From Meghimatium bilineatum (lineage: Eukaryota > Mollusca > Gastropoda > Stylommatophora > Philomycidae), in NCBI GenBank assembly GCA_034231615.1, contig CM067315.1, positions 32,817,735 through 32,881,734 on the forward strand: 64,000 nucleotides of DNA, given 5' to 3'. The translations under genes and the position numbers were made by a program. The first letter of the stretch is position 1. Each line of letters begins with the position of its first letter. The notes beneath the pieces were generated by a model. The model saw only the letters and a program-made list of their open reading frames with translations, was not told the origin of the DNA and made no database searches. Positions 33,960-45,000 of the stretch are shown here, piece by piece.

Positions 33960-34232
33960 ATGTCCTGCTCGTAGCGATTATGATGTGCAAATCGATCGTC
34001 AAACTAAGGTATAGGGGCGAAAGACAAATCGAACCATCTAGTAGTTCGTTCTCTCCGAAGTTTCCCGGCAGCTAGAAAATTGTTTTGGTAGTGCTGGCGT
34101 CGTCCAGTAGGTGGCAAGCTCAATGTCTGTAGCCATTGATATCGCTGGGGCCTCTGGGATTCGCTCTGCAGAGAGTGCTTTCTCCCAGTCCCCTAGCTAC
34201 GGTGCAGTGTCAATTCGGTGTTCGATGATAGC
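33960..34232 (+). other. Long-module junction and 18S leader
   Basis: Same junction as at 18780, with GTCCTGCTCG for GTCCGGCTCG, followed by the leader (GTGCTTTCTCCC). Confidence 0.7.
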
Positions 34233-34953
34233 TATCTGGTTGATCCTGCCAGTAGTCATATGCTTGTCTCAAAGATTAAGCCATGCATGTCTAAGTTCTC
34301 ACGGTGAAACCGCACATGTCTCATTAAATCAGTCGAGGTTCCTTAGATGACATGATCCTACTTGGATAACTGTGGCAATTCTAGAGCTAATACATGCTTA
34401 CCAAGCTCCGACCCTCGTGAAAAGAGCGATTTTATTACTTTAAAACCAATCGCTGTTGCCCTTAGCGGGGTGCGGCGTCCCTACTGGTGACTCTGGATAA
34501 CTTTGTGCTGATCGCATGGCCTCATGTGCCAGCGACGCATCTTTAAAATGTCTGGCTTATCAAATGTCGATGGTACGTGACATGCCTACCATGTTTGTAA
34601 TGGGGAATCAGGGTTAGATTCCAGAGATGGAGCAAGAGAAACGGCTAACACATCCAAGGAAGGCAACAGGCGCGCTACTTAACACTCCCGGCACGGTGAG
34701 GTAGTGACGAAAAATAACAATACGGTAATCTTTCGAGGCCCCGTAATTGGAATGAGTACACTTTAAAACCTTTAACGAGGATCTTTTGGGGCAAGTCTGG
34801 TGCCAGCAGCCGCGGCAATTCCAGCTACAATAGCGTATATTAAAGTTGTTGCAATTAAGAAGCTCGTAGTTGGATCTCAGTCACAGGCGGGCGGTCCGGC
34901 TCGCGTCGGTTCACCCGTTGTCTCCTGCCCAACCCTCTACCGACTCTCTCTTA
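34233..34953 (+). pseudogene. Truncated 18S rRNA copy 20
   Basis: Near-identical to copy 15 (AAACCGCACATGTCTC, AAAAGAGCGATTTT) with private changes TTCCAGAGATGG and GGTAATCTTTCG. Confidence 0.92.
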
Positions 34954-35486
34954 TATAGAAGAGTCAAAGAAATATACCATACTCTATCCAATACTAAATA
35001 TTTGCCTATATAACGTTCAAATAGCACGCGGAGTTAGCCTGTTAACTCTCGGTTGGACCTTAGTATATCTGGTGCGAGCTCCCGATAAAATCGGTGATCT
35101 CGTATTCCCAGTGTTAGACAGCGTGCGTCTACAGTCTCCGCCAGCTGAGCGTGTCGAACAAAGCCAGTGTGCCTCGTTGCTTTCCAGCAGTGAGAGAGAG
35201 AGGTGGCGCGTTAACTGTGTCCGTATGGTGAAGGGAAATTGTTGGTATCCCCGCGTCAATTTATTTTGTGGCTCGACTTTGTCTCGATAAAGCCTGTTCT
35301 CTCGCAACGAGGTACGGGCCGGCAGCTAGAAAATTGTTTTGGTAGTGCTGGCGTCGTCCAGTAGGTGGCAAGCTCAATGTCTGTAGCCATTGATATCGCT
35401 GGGGCCTCTGGGATTCGCTCTGCAGAGAGTGCTGTCTCTCCGTCCCCTAGCTATGGTGCAGTGGCAATTCGGTGTTCGGTGATAGC
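34954..35486 (+). other. A-type spacer plus leader
   Basis: Standard spacer and leader; the leader carries CTCTCCGTCCCCTAGCTATGG, a mix of the two leader variants. Confidence 0.7.
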
Positions 35487-35537
35487 TATCTGGTTGATCC
35501 TGCCTGTAGTCATATGCTTGTCTCAAAAATTAAGCCA
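35487..35537 (+). pseudogene. 18S rRNA copy 21, cut by assembly gap
   Basis: Only the first ~51 nt of 18S are present (CTGCCTGTAGTC, CTCAAAAATTAAGCC) before the run of N. Confidence 0.85.
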
Positions 35538-35637
35538 NNNNNNNNNNNNNNNNNNNNNNNNNNNNNNNNNNNNNNNNNNNNNNNNNNNNNNNNNNNNNNN
35601 NNNNNNNNNNNNNNNNNNNNNNNNNNNNNNNNNNNNN
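35538..35637. other. Assembly gap (100 N)
   Basis: Exactly 100 undetermined bases. This is the usual size for a gap of unknown length, so the array and the sequence to its right may not be truly adjacent. Confidence 0.98.
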
Positions 35638-36100
35638 ATGGTTCTATGTATCCATACAACTACTTTTGGTCACACATTTGTATGTGTACATATGCATGTG
35701 TTATAGTAATGCAAGGAATATTTTCATGTGATTGAATGTTTATGGTAATACATATGTATATCTCTATGTGTGCGAATGTTCATGTTAATACATGTATTTA
35801 TGTGAAAAATTTTTGATGTGAAAACATGTATATATTAATATATTTATGTGAGTCCTTGTGTATATTAATACATGTATTTATGTGAAAAAATGTTGATGTG
35901 AAAGCATGTATATATTAATATATTTATGTGAGTCCTTGTGTATTTTAATACATGTATCTGCATTCTTTGTCATTATGTACACTTATTCGTGTGGGAACCC
36001 TTACTTGTGTGTGGATTCATTTACATGTGTGTACATTTTATGTGGGTATATTTCATACATCTATGTATTGACTATGCAAAAGATATATATTTGTATGTGA
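35638..36100. repeat. TATG-rich region with 80-bp tandem repeat
   Basis: Low-complexity ATGTGTA/ATGTATA sequence. Between about 35791 and 35957 an 80-bp unit (CATGTATTTATGTGAAAAA ... TTTATGTGAGTCCTTGTG) occurs twice. No gene seen. Confidence 0.8.
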
Positions 36101-36112
36101 ATTGTGTATATG

Positions 36113-36209
<97 letters not shown>

Positions 36210-36227
36210 ATATATATATATATATAT
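36113..36227. repeat. (TA)n microsatellite
   Basis: Near-pure TA dinucleotide tract with one GATA interruption close to its right end. The YIYIYI frames on both strands are products of it. Confidence 0.97.
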
Positions 36228-36324
36228 GGTTGTCTGTTGGTATGTGTATTTGTGTGGCATGTACACCTGTGTATAGGTAGGTAGATGTATGTATGTACAT
36301 AAATGCGTTGATATTTGTATGTAT

Positions 36325-36456
<132 letters not shown>

Positions 36457-37019
36457 TATTTATTTATTTTAGGTATATATATTTATATGTGTGTATGTAT
36501 ATGCGCACGTACATATGGTTATTAATGTTTATATTCAAATGTGTGTGTGTTTGTATATTTATTTGTGTAATTGTATGTGGATATTTGTATATTTTAATAC
36601 ATCACCTATTCCAGAAGCTATCAACTACTGATACTCCCTGCACATTTCTATAATCTATTAGTAGACCCAGCTACAATTTTTTATTTATGTTTTCATATTC
36701 TCTTTCCTTGCCTCTTTATTTCTCCCCCTCCCCCCAATCATCTAGACATTGCTCATAGGTCCCCCTAACTCTGTTTTGCATTTTTTCATCTTTTATGTTG
36801 GGCTTCCACTTGGTCGTATATATTATTTCATCACCCCTGGCAATTGTCAATTGATCTGTGGCTATTCATGTCTATTAATAATGCGCAAACATATTGAACG
36901 TACGCAATTCGTCATTTACCAGATATGCATGGCGCGTCTTCACTTGGAAATGTTTTGTTGTGGGGAAAACATGTCCAGGACATCCCAGTTGTAAATAAAT
37001 TTATAGTTTTGTGTGTTTT

Positions 37020-37170
37020 TTTTTTAAAAATTGTTATGCGTTTCTTGAGAAAGGTCCCTGTTGGACCGTAATGTGGAAAATTGTCCTTGTTCTTTGGTTT
37101 TTTGCTAGTTATTTATTTTTAACATTGATAATTAGGATTTTATAGTAACATCTACACTTTATTTATCATT
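37020..37170 (+). mobile_element. Penelope-type terminal sequence with hammerhead-like motif
   Basis: CTTGAGAAAGGTCCC...GTTGGACCGTAATG at 37044-37076 has a perfect GGTCC/GGACC stem between TTGAGAA and a GAAA-like segment. The following AT-rich tail (TAGTTATTTATTTTTAACATTG) recurs at 46464-46590. Penelope-like retroelements are known to carry minimal hammerhead ribozymes in their terminal repeats. This reads as a decayed relative, without a coding part nearby. The substitution of the core CUGANGA to UUGANAA would probably stop cleavage. Confidence 0.5.
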
Positions 37171-37244
37171 TATTGCTTATTGGTTTGGTTACTGAGACAC
37201 TCTGCATTGTGTCGGAAATCTTCTGACATTTTGGTTATTTATAT

Positions 37245-37830
37245 TACAATATCCTGACTCCTCCACATACCCCAATGACATATTACAGTCTCCTGACTCC
37301 TCCACATAATCCAATGATATATTACAATCTCCTGACTCCCCTAAACGCCCAATGACATATTACAGTCTCCTGACTCATCCACATAATCCAATTGATATAT
37401 TAAAATCGTCTGACTCCTCCACAGAATCCAATGATATATTACAATCTCCTGACTCCCCTAAACGCCCAATGACATATTACAGTATCCTGACTCCTTCACA
37501 TAATCTAATGATATATTACAATCGCCTGACTCCTCCACAGAATTCAATGATATATCACAATCTTTTGACTTCTAAGAATTTTAATATTGCACTACCATCT
37601 CCTGAATCCTAATCACAATCTAATGATGTAGTACTATTCACTGACCCCTCTCCAAGTCCAATGATGTATTACAATTTACTGACTCTTCACTCAATAGAAC
37701 GATGTATTACAATCCCCTGACTTCTCACACAATCTAACGATGTATTACAATTCCCTGACTTCTCACACAATCTAACGATGTATTACAATCCCCTGACTTC
37801 TCTCACAATTCAGCGATATATTACAATATC
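37245..37830. repeat. 39-bp minisatellite
   Basis: CCTGACTC recurs at 37253, 37292, 37331 and 37369 and onward. The unit is ~39 bp, CTGACTCCTCCACA..AATGAYATATTACA. It decays to the right (CTGACTTCTCACACAATCTA). About 14 units can be followed. Confidence 0.9.
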
Positions 37831-37899
37831 ATGGCGTTTGACAAATCCACTAATTCTTCATTTCAAACATCTGCTACTGCCACTCTAATTTCTTATGTA

Positions 37900-38020
37900 C
37901 CCCCCCCCCCCCCCCATGAGACTCCTCCTTCCCCTTTCCATTTCTCTGGCATTCTTTTTTGTTATTCAATTTCCTTCCAGTCTCTCTCCCTCTCTCTCTC
38001 TCTTCTGTTCTAATATTCTT
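37900..38020. repeat. Poly-C and CT-rich low-complexity tract
   Basis: A run of ~16 C at 37900 is followed by CTCTCTCTCT sequence to about 38010. Confidence 0.9.
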
Positions 38021-39400
38021 CTCAATCTTTTTTCACTTCTTTCATTCTGAAGTGTAACTTTTTATACACAACCCTCTCCACGAGAATCTATTTTCTTTCA
38101 TTTTATTATCATTTTCTTTACTTTTCGTTTGGTTCACGAGCCACTACTTTATCTGCGTTCCCAATTTAATCAGAATTCGAAAACTGGCAACTTAATTGAC
38201 AGACGACATAATGTCCAATATCGTCATCTCGGTTGGTGTTGGTTGGAGTTTCCCAGATATGTTAAACCAAGGTGCTATTGAAATTTTCTGGAAACGATCG
38301 ACACCCAGTTTTGGAAGAGGTACGTAAATGACAAGGGAGAGCTAGCCAATGAAATCTCTAGCAGCTGTTGAAGTTTCTCAAGATGGCGCTGTGTTCTTAT
38401 TCTTCCTACGCTGGGTATCCACTTCTCAAGACCGCCACAAAGCCTTGTCTGGATGTCGTGGAGTGAGAAGAACGTTGCATGCAGAAGAATAAATGAGGTT
38501 CCAGGGAGCTCTCTGTTGTCCTGGAAACTTGACAGGGACCCGGAACTAACTGCTGAAAAAGTTGAATTTGCTTCCAGATATTCTGACATCTAAAGTAAGT
38601 TGATTGTGTTACATTATTTACGATATTCTAAGTATTATAACAATTTATCGCGTTACTTTGAAATTTATTCAAGTTTTTTCAAGAAAATTAAATTTGCTGA
38701 AATGTTTAATATTAGTACGGAAATCGTGATTTGTATGTAGACTATGATTACTGCTTTTGTTGTGTGAAATAGCCACTCATTTATTCTCATATTTTTTGTT
38801 TTCGCTAGACCTTCTCGGCGAGCGTACACAAATTCCTATAATCTACTATTATTCGATGAAGTTAATCTTTATTTTTATAATGTGATGTTTTACTTTGTAG
38901 AAATTATTTAAATGATAAGTCACTTTAGTTGCCAATACTGTATCTAGTTGCATGTATCCGAACTCAAAAATCAATTATATGGAATAACAGATCTGCAACG
39001 AACCGCACAAATGTATTCAAGACATTAATAAGAAAGTCTGACACAGGTGACTATGGAACGCACAAGAAGAAGAGATTGTGAGATAAACATATTTCCAGCC
39101 TGCGCTAACACTCAGAACTGTGCCACTCTGGGCAAGCTTCGGCTCCCCAACCCCATTTTATTTTTTCGTTTGACATAAACTAACTTCATTTCGGCTGTGA
39201 CGTCCTTGGATATTGCTTTTAGAGTTTCCGTCCTGGGCGGCCGATCCGATCGCGCCTGTTTAGTTTCGGAACTGTTCTCATGATGTTAATTTAAATGCTG
39301 TTATTGTTGCTTCGAATTTATTTTTTAATAGTCTCATGTAGTCATTTAATTATTTAGTTTGGTATGTAGTTTGGCAGTTAGTTCGTTAGTTTATGTGTTT
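38021..39400. other. No recognised gene
   Basis: AT-rich sequence. A less AT-rich stretch (38250-38590) carries a 104-aa minus-strand frame beginning MSEYLEANS, with no family signature I know. On the plus strand the same stretch ends in AAAGTAAGTT, a good splice-donor match. An untranslated or short exon is possible but unsupported otherwise. Confidence 0.4.
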
Positions 39401-39401
39401 A

Positions 39402-40733
39402 TTAACTCACTGGGGACCGATCGCCACTATAACGGCTTTATAGTATGAGTCTACAGGACCTTTCGCCACTTTAACGGCTTTGATTTTAGATCGATCATAT
39501 ATTGATCAGTTATATTTCGTTTTGCCCAGTTCAAGTTTTTATGTTAACCTCTGAACATCTAGGAAACTTCGCTTCCTTTAGAAAACTGAAGACGTCTCGC
39601 GTGGCTATAAAAGAAACCATTTCTTTGACCGCCATACTCTGTGTTTGTTATTTCTGAAATTCTGAAAAAATGGCAACGCCCATTTCTTCTAGATACAGTG
39701 CAGAACAAGCTATGGTTATGTTTCAGAGCTTGCTAATTAGTGAATCGGATAATGATGATTCCGATAGTGTTTATAGGCCTAGTGTTGACTTGCCGAAAAG
39801 TAAGAAACCAAAGCAAACTGGTGTAGGTTTTATTTAAAATTTAGCAACTGATTGCATCAGATCAAGGAATGTTAGTTCCTCTGAAGAAGCGTCTAATAGT
39901 AGTGATGAATCTACTGATTCAGATGATTTAGCTAGTACTTTTAGGCCTACTAATGCTACAAATAGGACTATGCATCAAACTTCCACAAATCAACAAGGTA
40001 GGCATAGGACTGATGTGTGGCGTGATGCCCTAGAAGGAGAGAGTATAGGAGTGTTTAATTTCATACAGATACATTCTGGCAGCAAACTTGGCCTTCCTGA
40101 CAATGTCTCACCTCTCCAGTATTTGCTATCCTTGATGGCAGAACCAGTAATTGACAATCTAATAGCCAATGTAAATTCTTATGCCCAACAGAAATTGAAA
40201 ATGAATACACCTCGAAGGAAATATTCTACTTATTCGAAATGGATTCCGCTCGATCGAAATATTTTTATGAAGTTTCTCGCCACCCTGATAAACATGGGTT
40301 TGTATCCCAAACGTTCTATAAAGGATTTTTGGTCCACAAAAAACACACAGAAGTAGCCCCTGGTTTGGATCAATTTTCAGCAGGACCAAATTTTTAATGA
40401 ATGCTTCATGCGGCTGGAGCTGATGCACAGGGTAAATGTAAAATAGAGCCGTTCATAAATGAATTAGTTGCGAGCTTTCAGAATGCATTCTATCCTTCTA
40501 AAAACATCTGTATAGATGAGATGGTTATAGATCACAAGGGAAGATTTAGGCACAATCAATATAATGCAAGCAAGCCAAAAAAATACAAAATAAAGTCATA
40601 CAGACTCTGCGACTCCATCACCGGATATGTTTTCAACCTGCTGGTATATTTTGGTGCGGACACAACATACAGGCTGGAAACTGACACAAAGTCTACCCAT
40701 GCTGTCACAATGGAAGCGAAGTATGGACAATAA
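39402..40733 (+). mobile_element. piggyBac-like DNA transposon, 5' part, degenerate
   Basis: A TTAA (the piggyBac target site) at 39402 is followed by CTCACTGGGGACCG and then two copies of a 26-bp subterminal repeat (39414 and 39456: GGACC..TCGCCACT.TAACGG). A transposase reading frame starts at 39670. No matching right end is seen, so the element is truncated or the right end has decayed. It is followed directly by LINE sequence. Confidence 0.7.
39670..40733 (+). pseudogene. piggyBac-like transposase (broken)
   Basis: A frame starting ATGGCAACGCCC reads through an acidic, Ser/Asp-rich N terminus (SESDNDDSDS, SSDESTDSDD). An in-frame TAA interrupts it at 39835. It continues past residue 100 (ATG at 39970) into KLGLPDNVSPLQYLLSL and KFLATLINMGLYPKRSIKDFW, stopping near 40356. 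After a frameshift, 40401-40733 encodes the core start of the DDE domain: FYPSKNICIDEMVIDHKGR, then KPKKYKIKSYRLCDS and GYVFNLLVYFG. The Asp in ICIDEM fits the first catalytic Asp of the piggyBac (DDE_Tnp_1_7) family. The parts holding the other catalytic Asp residues and the Cys-rich C terminus are missing. One stop, one frameshift and the truncation make it inactive. It would have moved the element by cut and paste at TTAA sites. Confidence 0.85.
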
Positions 40734-40750
40734 ACAAACGTACCCAAGAT

Positions 40751-41100
40751 AAGCTGGAGTCAACTGATATGTGGTTTTTAAGACGAATGATGAATATTCA
40801 ATAAACAGACAAGAAAACAAATGTAGAAGTTCCCAAAGATGCTGGAGTAAAGCGACAAATTATAGCGAAAATAAGAAACAGACAATCAAGATTTTAAGGG
40901 TCCGTGACGAGAAAAGTAAAACTTAAACATTTAGTAACCACCGGAAAGATCAAGACTGAGGAACACAAAGAGATAATTTTCTGGGTGGGTTGCTACTGTG
41001 GCTAAAAAAGAAGTCACCAACTGAACTTTTTAACAATACAAGAGACAGTTGTGGAGAAGCATCATCACCTACGCCACTTATCATGCCACTTGATTGATTG
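40751..41100 (+). pseudogene. LINE reverse-transcriptase C-terminal remnant
   Basis: The frame from AAGCTGGAG reads LESTDMWFLRRMMNI, stop, TDKKTNVEV, GVKRQIIAKIRNRQSRF, stop, HLVTTGKIK. After a frameshift it reads WLKKKSPTELFNNTRDS. This resembles the post-RT region of animal non-LTR elements (W..RRM....W.D..TN.EVL, I..RQ..F.GH, ..NT.DR..WR). It carries at least two stops and one frameshift. It lies directly against the piggyBac fragment, so one element probably inserted into or replaced part of the other. Confidence 0.65.
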
Positions 41101-41439
41101 AATACTATCACGATCATTGATATTCTCAAACTTTACTCTCATACTTTACTCTAGCCGCCATCAGCAGGTAGCACGATGAGGTAGCACGTCAAAATGTACA
41201 TCACAGCCTTTAAAAACTCCTGCCCATCTTTAGATAATCTTTCTGTCATTGTGATTTCATGCCTCTTTTCTCATTTCTCTGACATTATCCTCTTCATTAC
41301 GGTTTTTTTTTTCTAGACTGTCATGTGTAGTACGGTGATGATATTGTCGTTTTCTGAAATGAACATTAATTTCTCTCTGGATGCTACTATTGATTGGGTT
41401 TTATGTTCCATTGTATTAACATAGAACAACCGTATGAGC

Positions 41440-42021
41440 AGTGAAGGGTGGTTTCAACGGACTTCCAACATCATCTGCCTCTTTATTTTGGTGGTCCGCT
41501 CTGCTAGACTGTAACCTCTTCATCTCGTGGTGTTTCTCTCCCAGTTGTATCGCTGCCTACCTCTTCATCATTTCTTTGAAGTGGTCCTCATCTCTTTGTA
41601 GAGCCTGTTTTTTGGGGGTTTTTTTTATGTTACTGTGTTGCTCCATCTTTTGCCAGCGTATCTGCCTTTTCATTTCATGGTATGTCAAAGTGGGATGATA
41701 GCCATGGTTGTACTAATCTTCTTTTAATGCACAATTCTCGTATTGCTGTCAAGGACTTGTATTACAGACATCGCACCAGTAAGACACATCACCTGTTGAC
41801 ATTGGCTTGTTATGTTCTTAGTTTTTTCCACAGCAATTTTTAGGAACTGTACATCTGCAGAGTAGTTGTAGCAGAAGATTCCAGTTGGTAAACATATGGT
41901 TTTATTGTCTTCTTATTGATATTTTATCCATACACTCCAGCATCTCCATTCTTCACTGCGCTAGTTGCTGATCCATCGGTATATACTTGTATCTGGTGTA
42001 CATTCTTCTCTGTGAACTTAC
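41440..42021 (-). pseudogene. RNase H domain of a LINE, frameshifted
   Basis: On the minus strand, just left of the 21-bp minisatellite, the sequence reads EKNVHQIQVYTDGSATSAVKN, with the YTDGSA motif that holds the first catalytic Asp of RNase H. In a shifted frame FCYNYSADVQFLKIAVEKTKN and CQQVMCLTGAMSVIQVLDSNT follow, where the second (Glu) and third (Asp) acidic positions would be expected. Back in another frame is WLSSHFDIP, stop, NEKADTLAKDGA, matching the W.P.H.GI.GNE.AD.LAK.GA signature near the C terminus. At least two frameshifts and several stops make it dead. The reverse transcriptase part expected upstream on this strand is not adjacent: the minisatellite occupies that place. Confidence 0.8.
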
Positions 42022-45000
42022 ACATTGTGAGACGGAGAACACGCATTGTGAGACAGAGAACATACATTGTGAGACAGAGAACATACATTGTGAGACGGAG
42101 AATACACATTGTGAGACAGAGAACATACATTGTGAGACGGAGAACATACATTGTGAGACGGAGAATACACATTGTGAGACAGAGAACATACATTGTGAGA
42201 CAGAGAACACGCATTGTGAGACAGAGAATACACATTGTGAGACGGAGAATACACATTGTGAGACAGAGAACATACATTGTGAGACAGAGAACACGCATTG
42301 TGAGACAGAGAATACACATTGTGAGACAGAGAACATACATTGTGAGACAGAGAACACACATTGTGACACAGAGAACATACATTGTGACACAGAGAACATA
42401 CATTGTGAGACAGAGAACATACATTGTGAGACAGAGAACATACATTGTGAGACAGAGAACATACATTGTGAGACAGAGAACATACATTGTGAGACAGAGA
42501 ACATACATTGTGACACAGAGAACATCCATTGTGACACAGAGAACATACATTGTGAGACAGAGAACATACATTGTGAGACAGAGAACATACATTGTGACAC
42601 AGAGAACATACATTGTGAGACAGAGAAAATACATTGTGAGACAGAGAATACACATTGTGAGACAGAGAACACGCATTGTGAGACGGAGAACACGCATTGT
42701 GAGACGGAGAACACGCATTGTGAGACGGAGAACACGCATTGTGAGACAGAGAACATACATTGTGAGACAGAGAACATACATTGTGAGACAGAGAACATAC
42801 ATTGTGAGACGGAGAAAACACATTGTGAGACAGAGAACATACATTGTGAGACGGAGAAAACACATTGTGAGACAGAGAACACACATTGTGAGACAGAGAA
42901 TACACATTGTGACACAGAGAACACACATTGTGAGACAGAGAACACACATTGTGACACAGAGAACATACATTGTGAGACAGAGAACATACATTGTGAGACA
43001 GAGAACATACATTGTGAGACAGAGAACATACATTGTGAGACAGAGAACACACATTGTGACACAGAGAACATACATTGTGAGACAGAGAACATACATTGTG
43101 AGACAGAGAACATACATTGTGAGACAGACAACATTCATTGTGAGACAGAGAACACACATTGTGAGACAGAGAACATACATTGTGAGACAGAGAACACACA
43201 TTGTGAGACAGAGAACATACATTGTGAGACAGAGAACATACATTGTGAGACAGAGAACATACATTGTGAGACAGAGAACATACATTGTGAGACAGAGAAC
43301 ATACATTGTGAGACAGAGAACATACATTGTGAGACAGAGAACATACATTGTGAGACAGAGAACATACATTGTGACACAGAGATCATACATTGTGACACAG
43401 AGAACATACATTGTGAGACAGAGAACATACATTGTGAGACAGAGAACATACATTGTGACACAGAGAACATACATTGTGAGACAGAGAACATACATTGTGA
43501 CACAGAGAATACACATTGTGAGACAGAGAACACGCATTGTGAGACGGAGAACACGCATTGTGAGACGGAGAACACGCATTGTGAGACGGAGAACACGCAT
43601 TGTGAGACGGAGAACACGCATTGTGAGACAGAGAACATACATTGTGAGACAGAGAACATACATTGTGAGACGGAGAAAACACATTGTGAGACAGAGAACA
43701 TACATTGTGAGACGGAGAAAACACATTGTGAGACAGAGAACACACATTGTGAGACAGAGAATACACATTGTGACACAGAGAACACACATTGTGAGACAGA
43801 GAACACACATTGTGACACAGAGAACATACATTGTGAGACAGAGAACATACATTGTGAGACAGAGAACATACATTGTGAGACAGAGAACATACATTGTGAG
43901 ACAGAGAACACACATTGTGACACAGAGAACATACACTGTGAGACAGAGAACATACATTGTGAGACAGAGAACATACATTGTGAGACAGAGAACATACATT
44001 GTGAGACAGAGAACATACATTGTGAGACAGAGAACACACATTGTGAGACAGAGAATACACATTGTGAGACAGAGAACACACATTGTGAGACAGAGAATAC
44101 ACATTGTGAGACAGAGAACACACATTGTGAGACAGAGAACATACATTGTGAGACAGAGAACATTCATTGTGAGACAGAGAACATACATTGTGAGACAGAG
44201 AACATACATTGTGAGACAGAGAACATACATTGCGAGACAGAGAACATACATTGTGAGACAGAGAACACACATTGTGACACAGATAACATACATTGTGAGA
44301 CAGAGAACATACATTGTGAGACAGAGAACATACATTGTGAGACAGAGAACATACATTGTGAGACAGAGAACATACATTGTGAGACAGAGAACACACATTG
44401 TGACACAGAGAATACACATTGTGACACAGAGAACACACATTGTGAGACAGAGAACACACATTGTGAGACAGAGAACATACATTGTGAGACAGAGAACATA
44501 CATTGTGACACAGAGAACATACATTGTGAGACAGAGAACATACATTGTGAGACAGAGAACACACATTGTGACACAGAGAACATACATTGTGAGACAGAGA
44601 ACATACATTGTGACACAGAGAACATACATTGTGAGACAGAGAACATACACTGTGAGACAGAGAACATACATTGTGACACAGAGAACATACATTGTGAGAC
44701 AGAGAACACACATTGTGACACAAAGAATACACATTGTGAGACAGAGAACACACATTGTGAGACAGAGAACATACATTGTGAGACAGAGAACATACATTGT
44801 GAGACAGAGAACATACATTGTGAGACAGAGAACATACATTGTGAGACAGAGAACATACATTGTGAGACAGAGAACATACATTGTGAGACAGAGAACATAC
44901 ATTGTGAGACAGAGAACACACATTGTGACACAGAGAACATACATTGTGAGACAGAGAACATACATTGTGAGACAGAGAACATACATTGTGAGACAGAGAA

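Larger units (their letters stand above)
1..35537 (+). repeat. Higher-order tandem array derived from ribosomal DNA (leader + truncated 18S + spacer modules)
   Basis: The 18S start (TATCTGGTTGATCCTGCC, or its B-type variant) recurs at 1307, 2558, 2872, 4100, 6943, 8192, 9442, 10670, 12424, 13676, 14892, 16645, 17897, 19053, 24101, 25355, 26512, 27765, 33064, 34233 and 35487. Successive short modules are 1249-1254 bp apart; long ones are 1156-1169 bp apart. Offsets of 6570 bp (2872 against 9442, holding into the minisatellite) and 4221 bp (11145 against 15366) show superunit duplication. Every copy is on the plus strand. No 18S sequence beyond about nt 900 and no 5.8S or 28S is seen. I infer an rDNA-derived satellite or degenerate intergenic array rather than working rRNA genes. 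It runs into an assembly gap, so its true length is unknown. Confidence 0.9.

Noticed and set aside
37245-37830. CRISPR-like pattern in the 39-bp repeats
   Set aside because: The whole unit is repeated with point changes and there are no unique spacers or cas genes.
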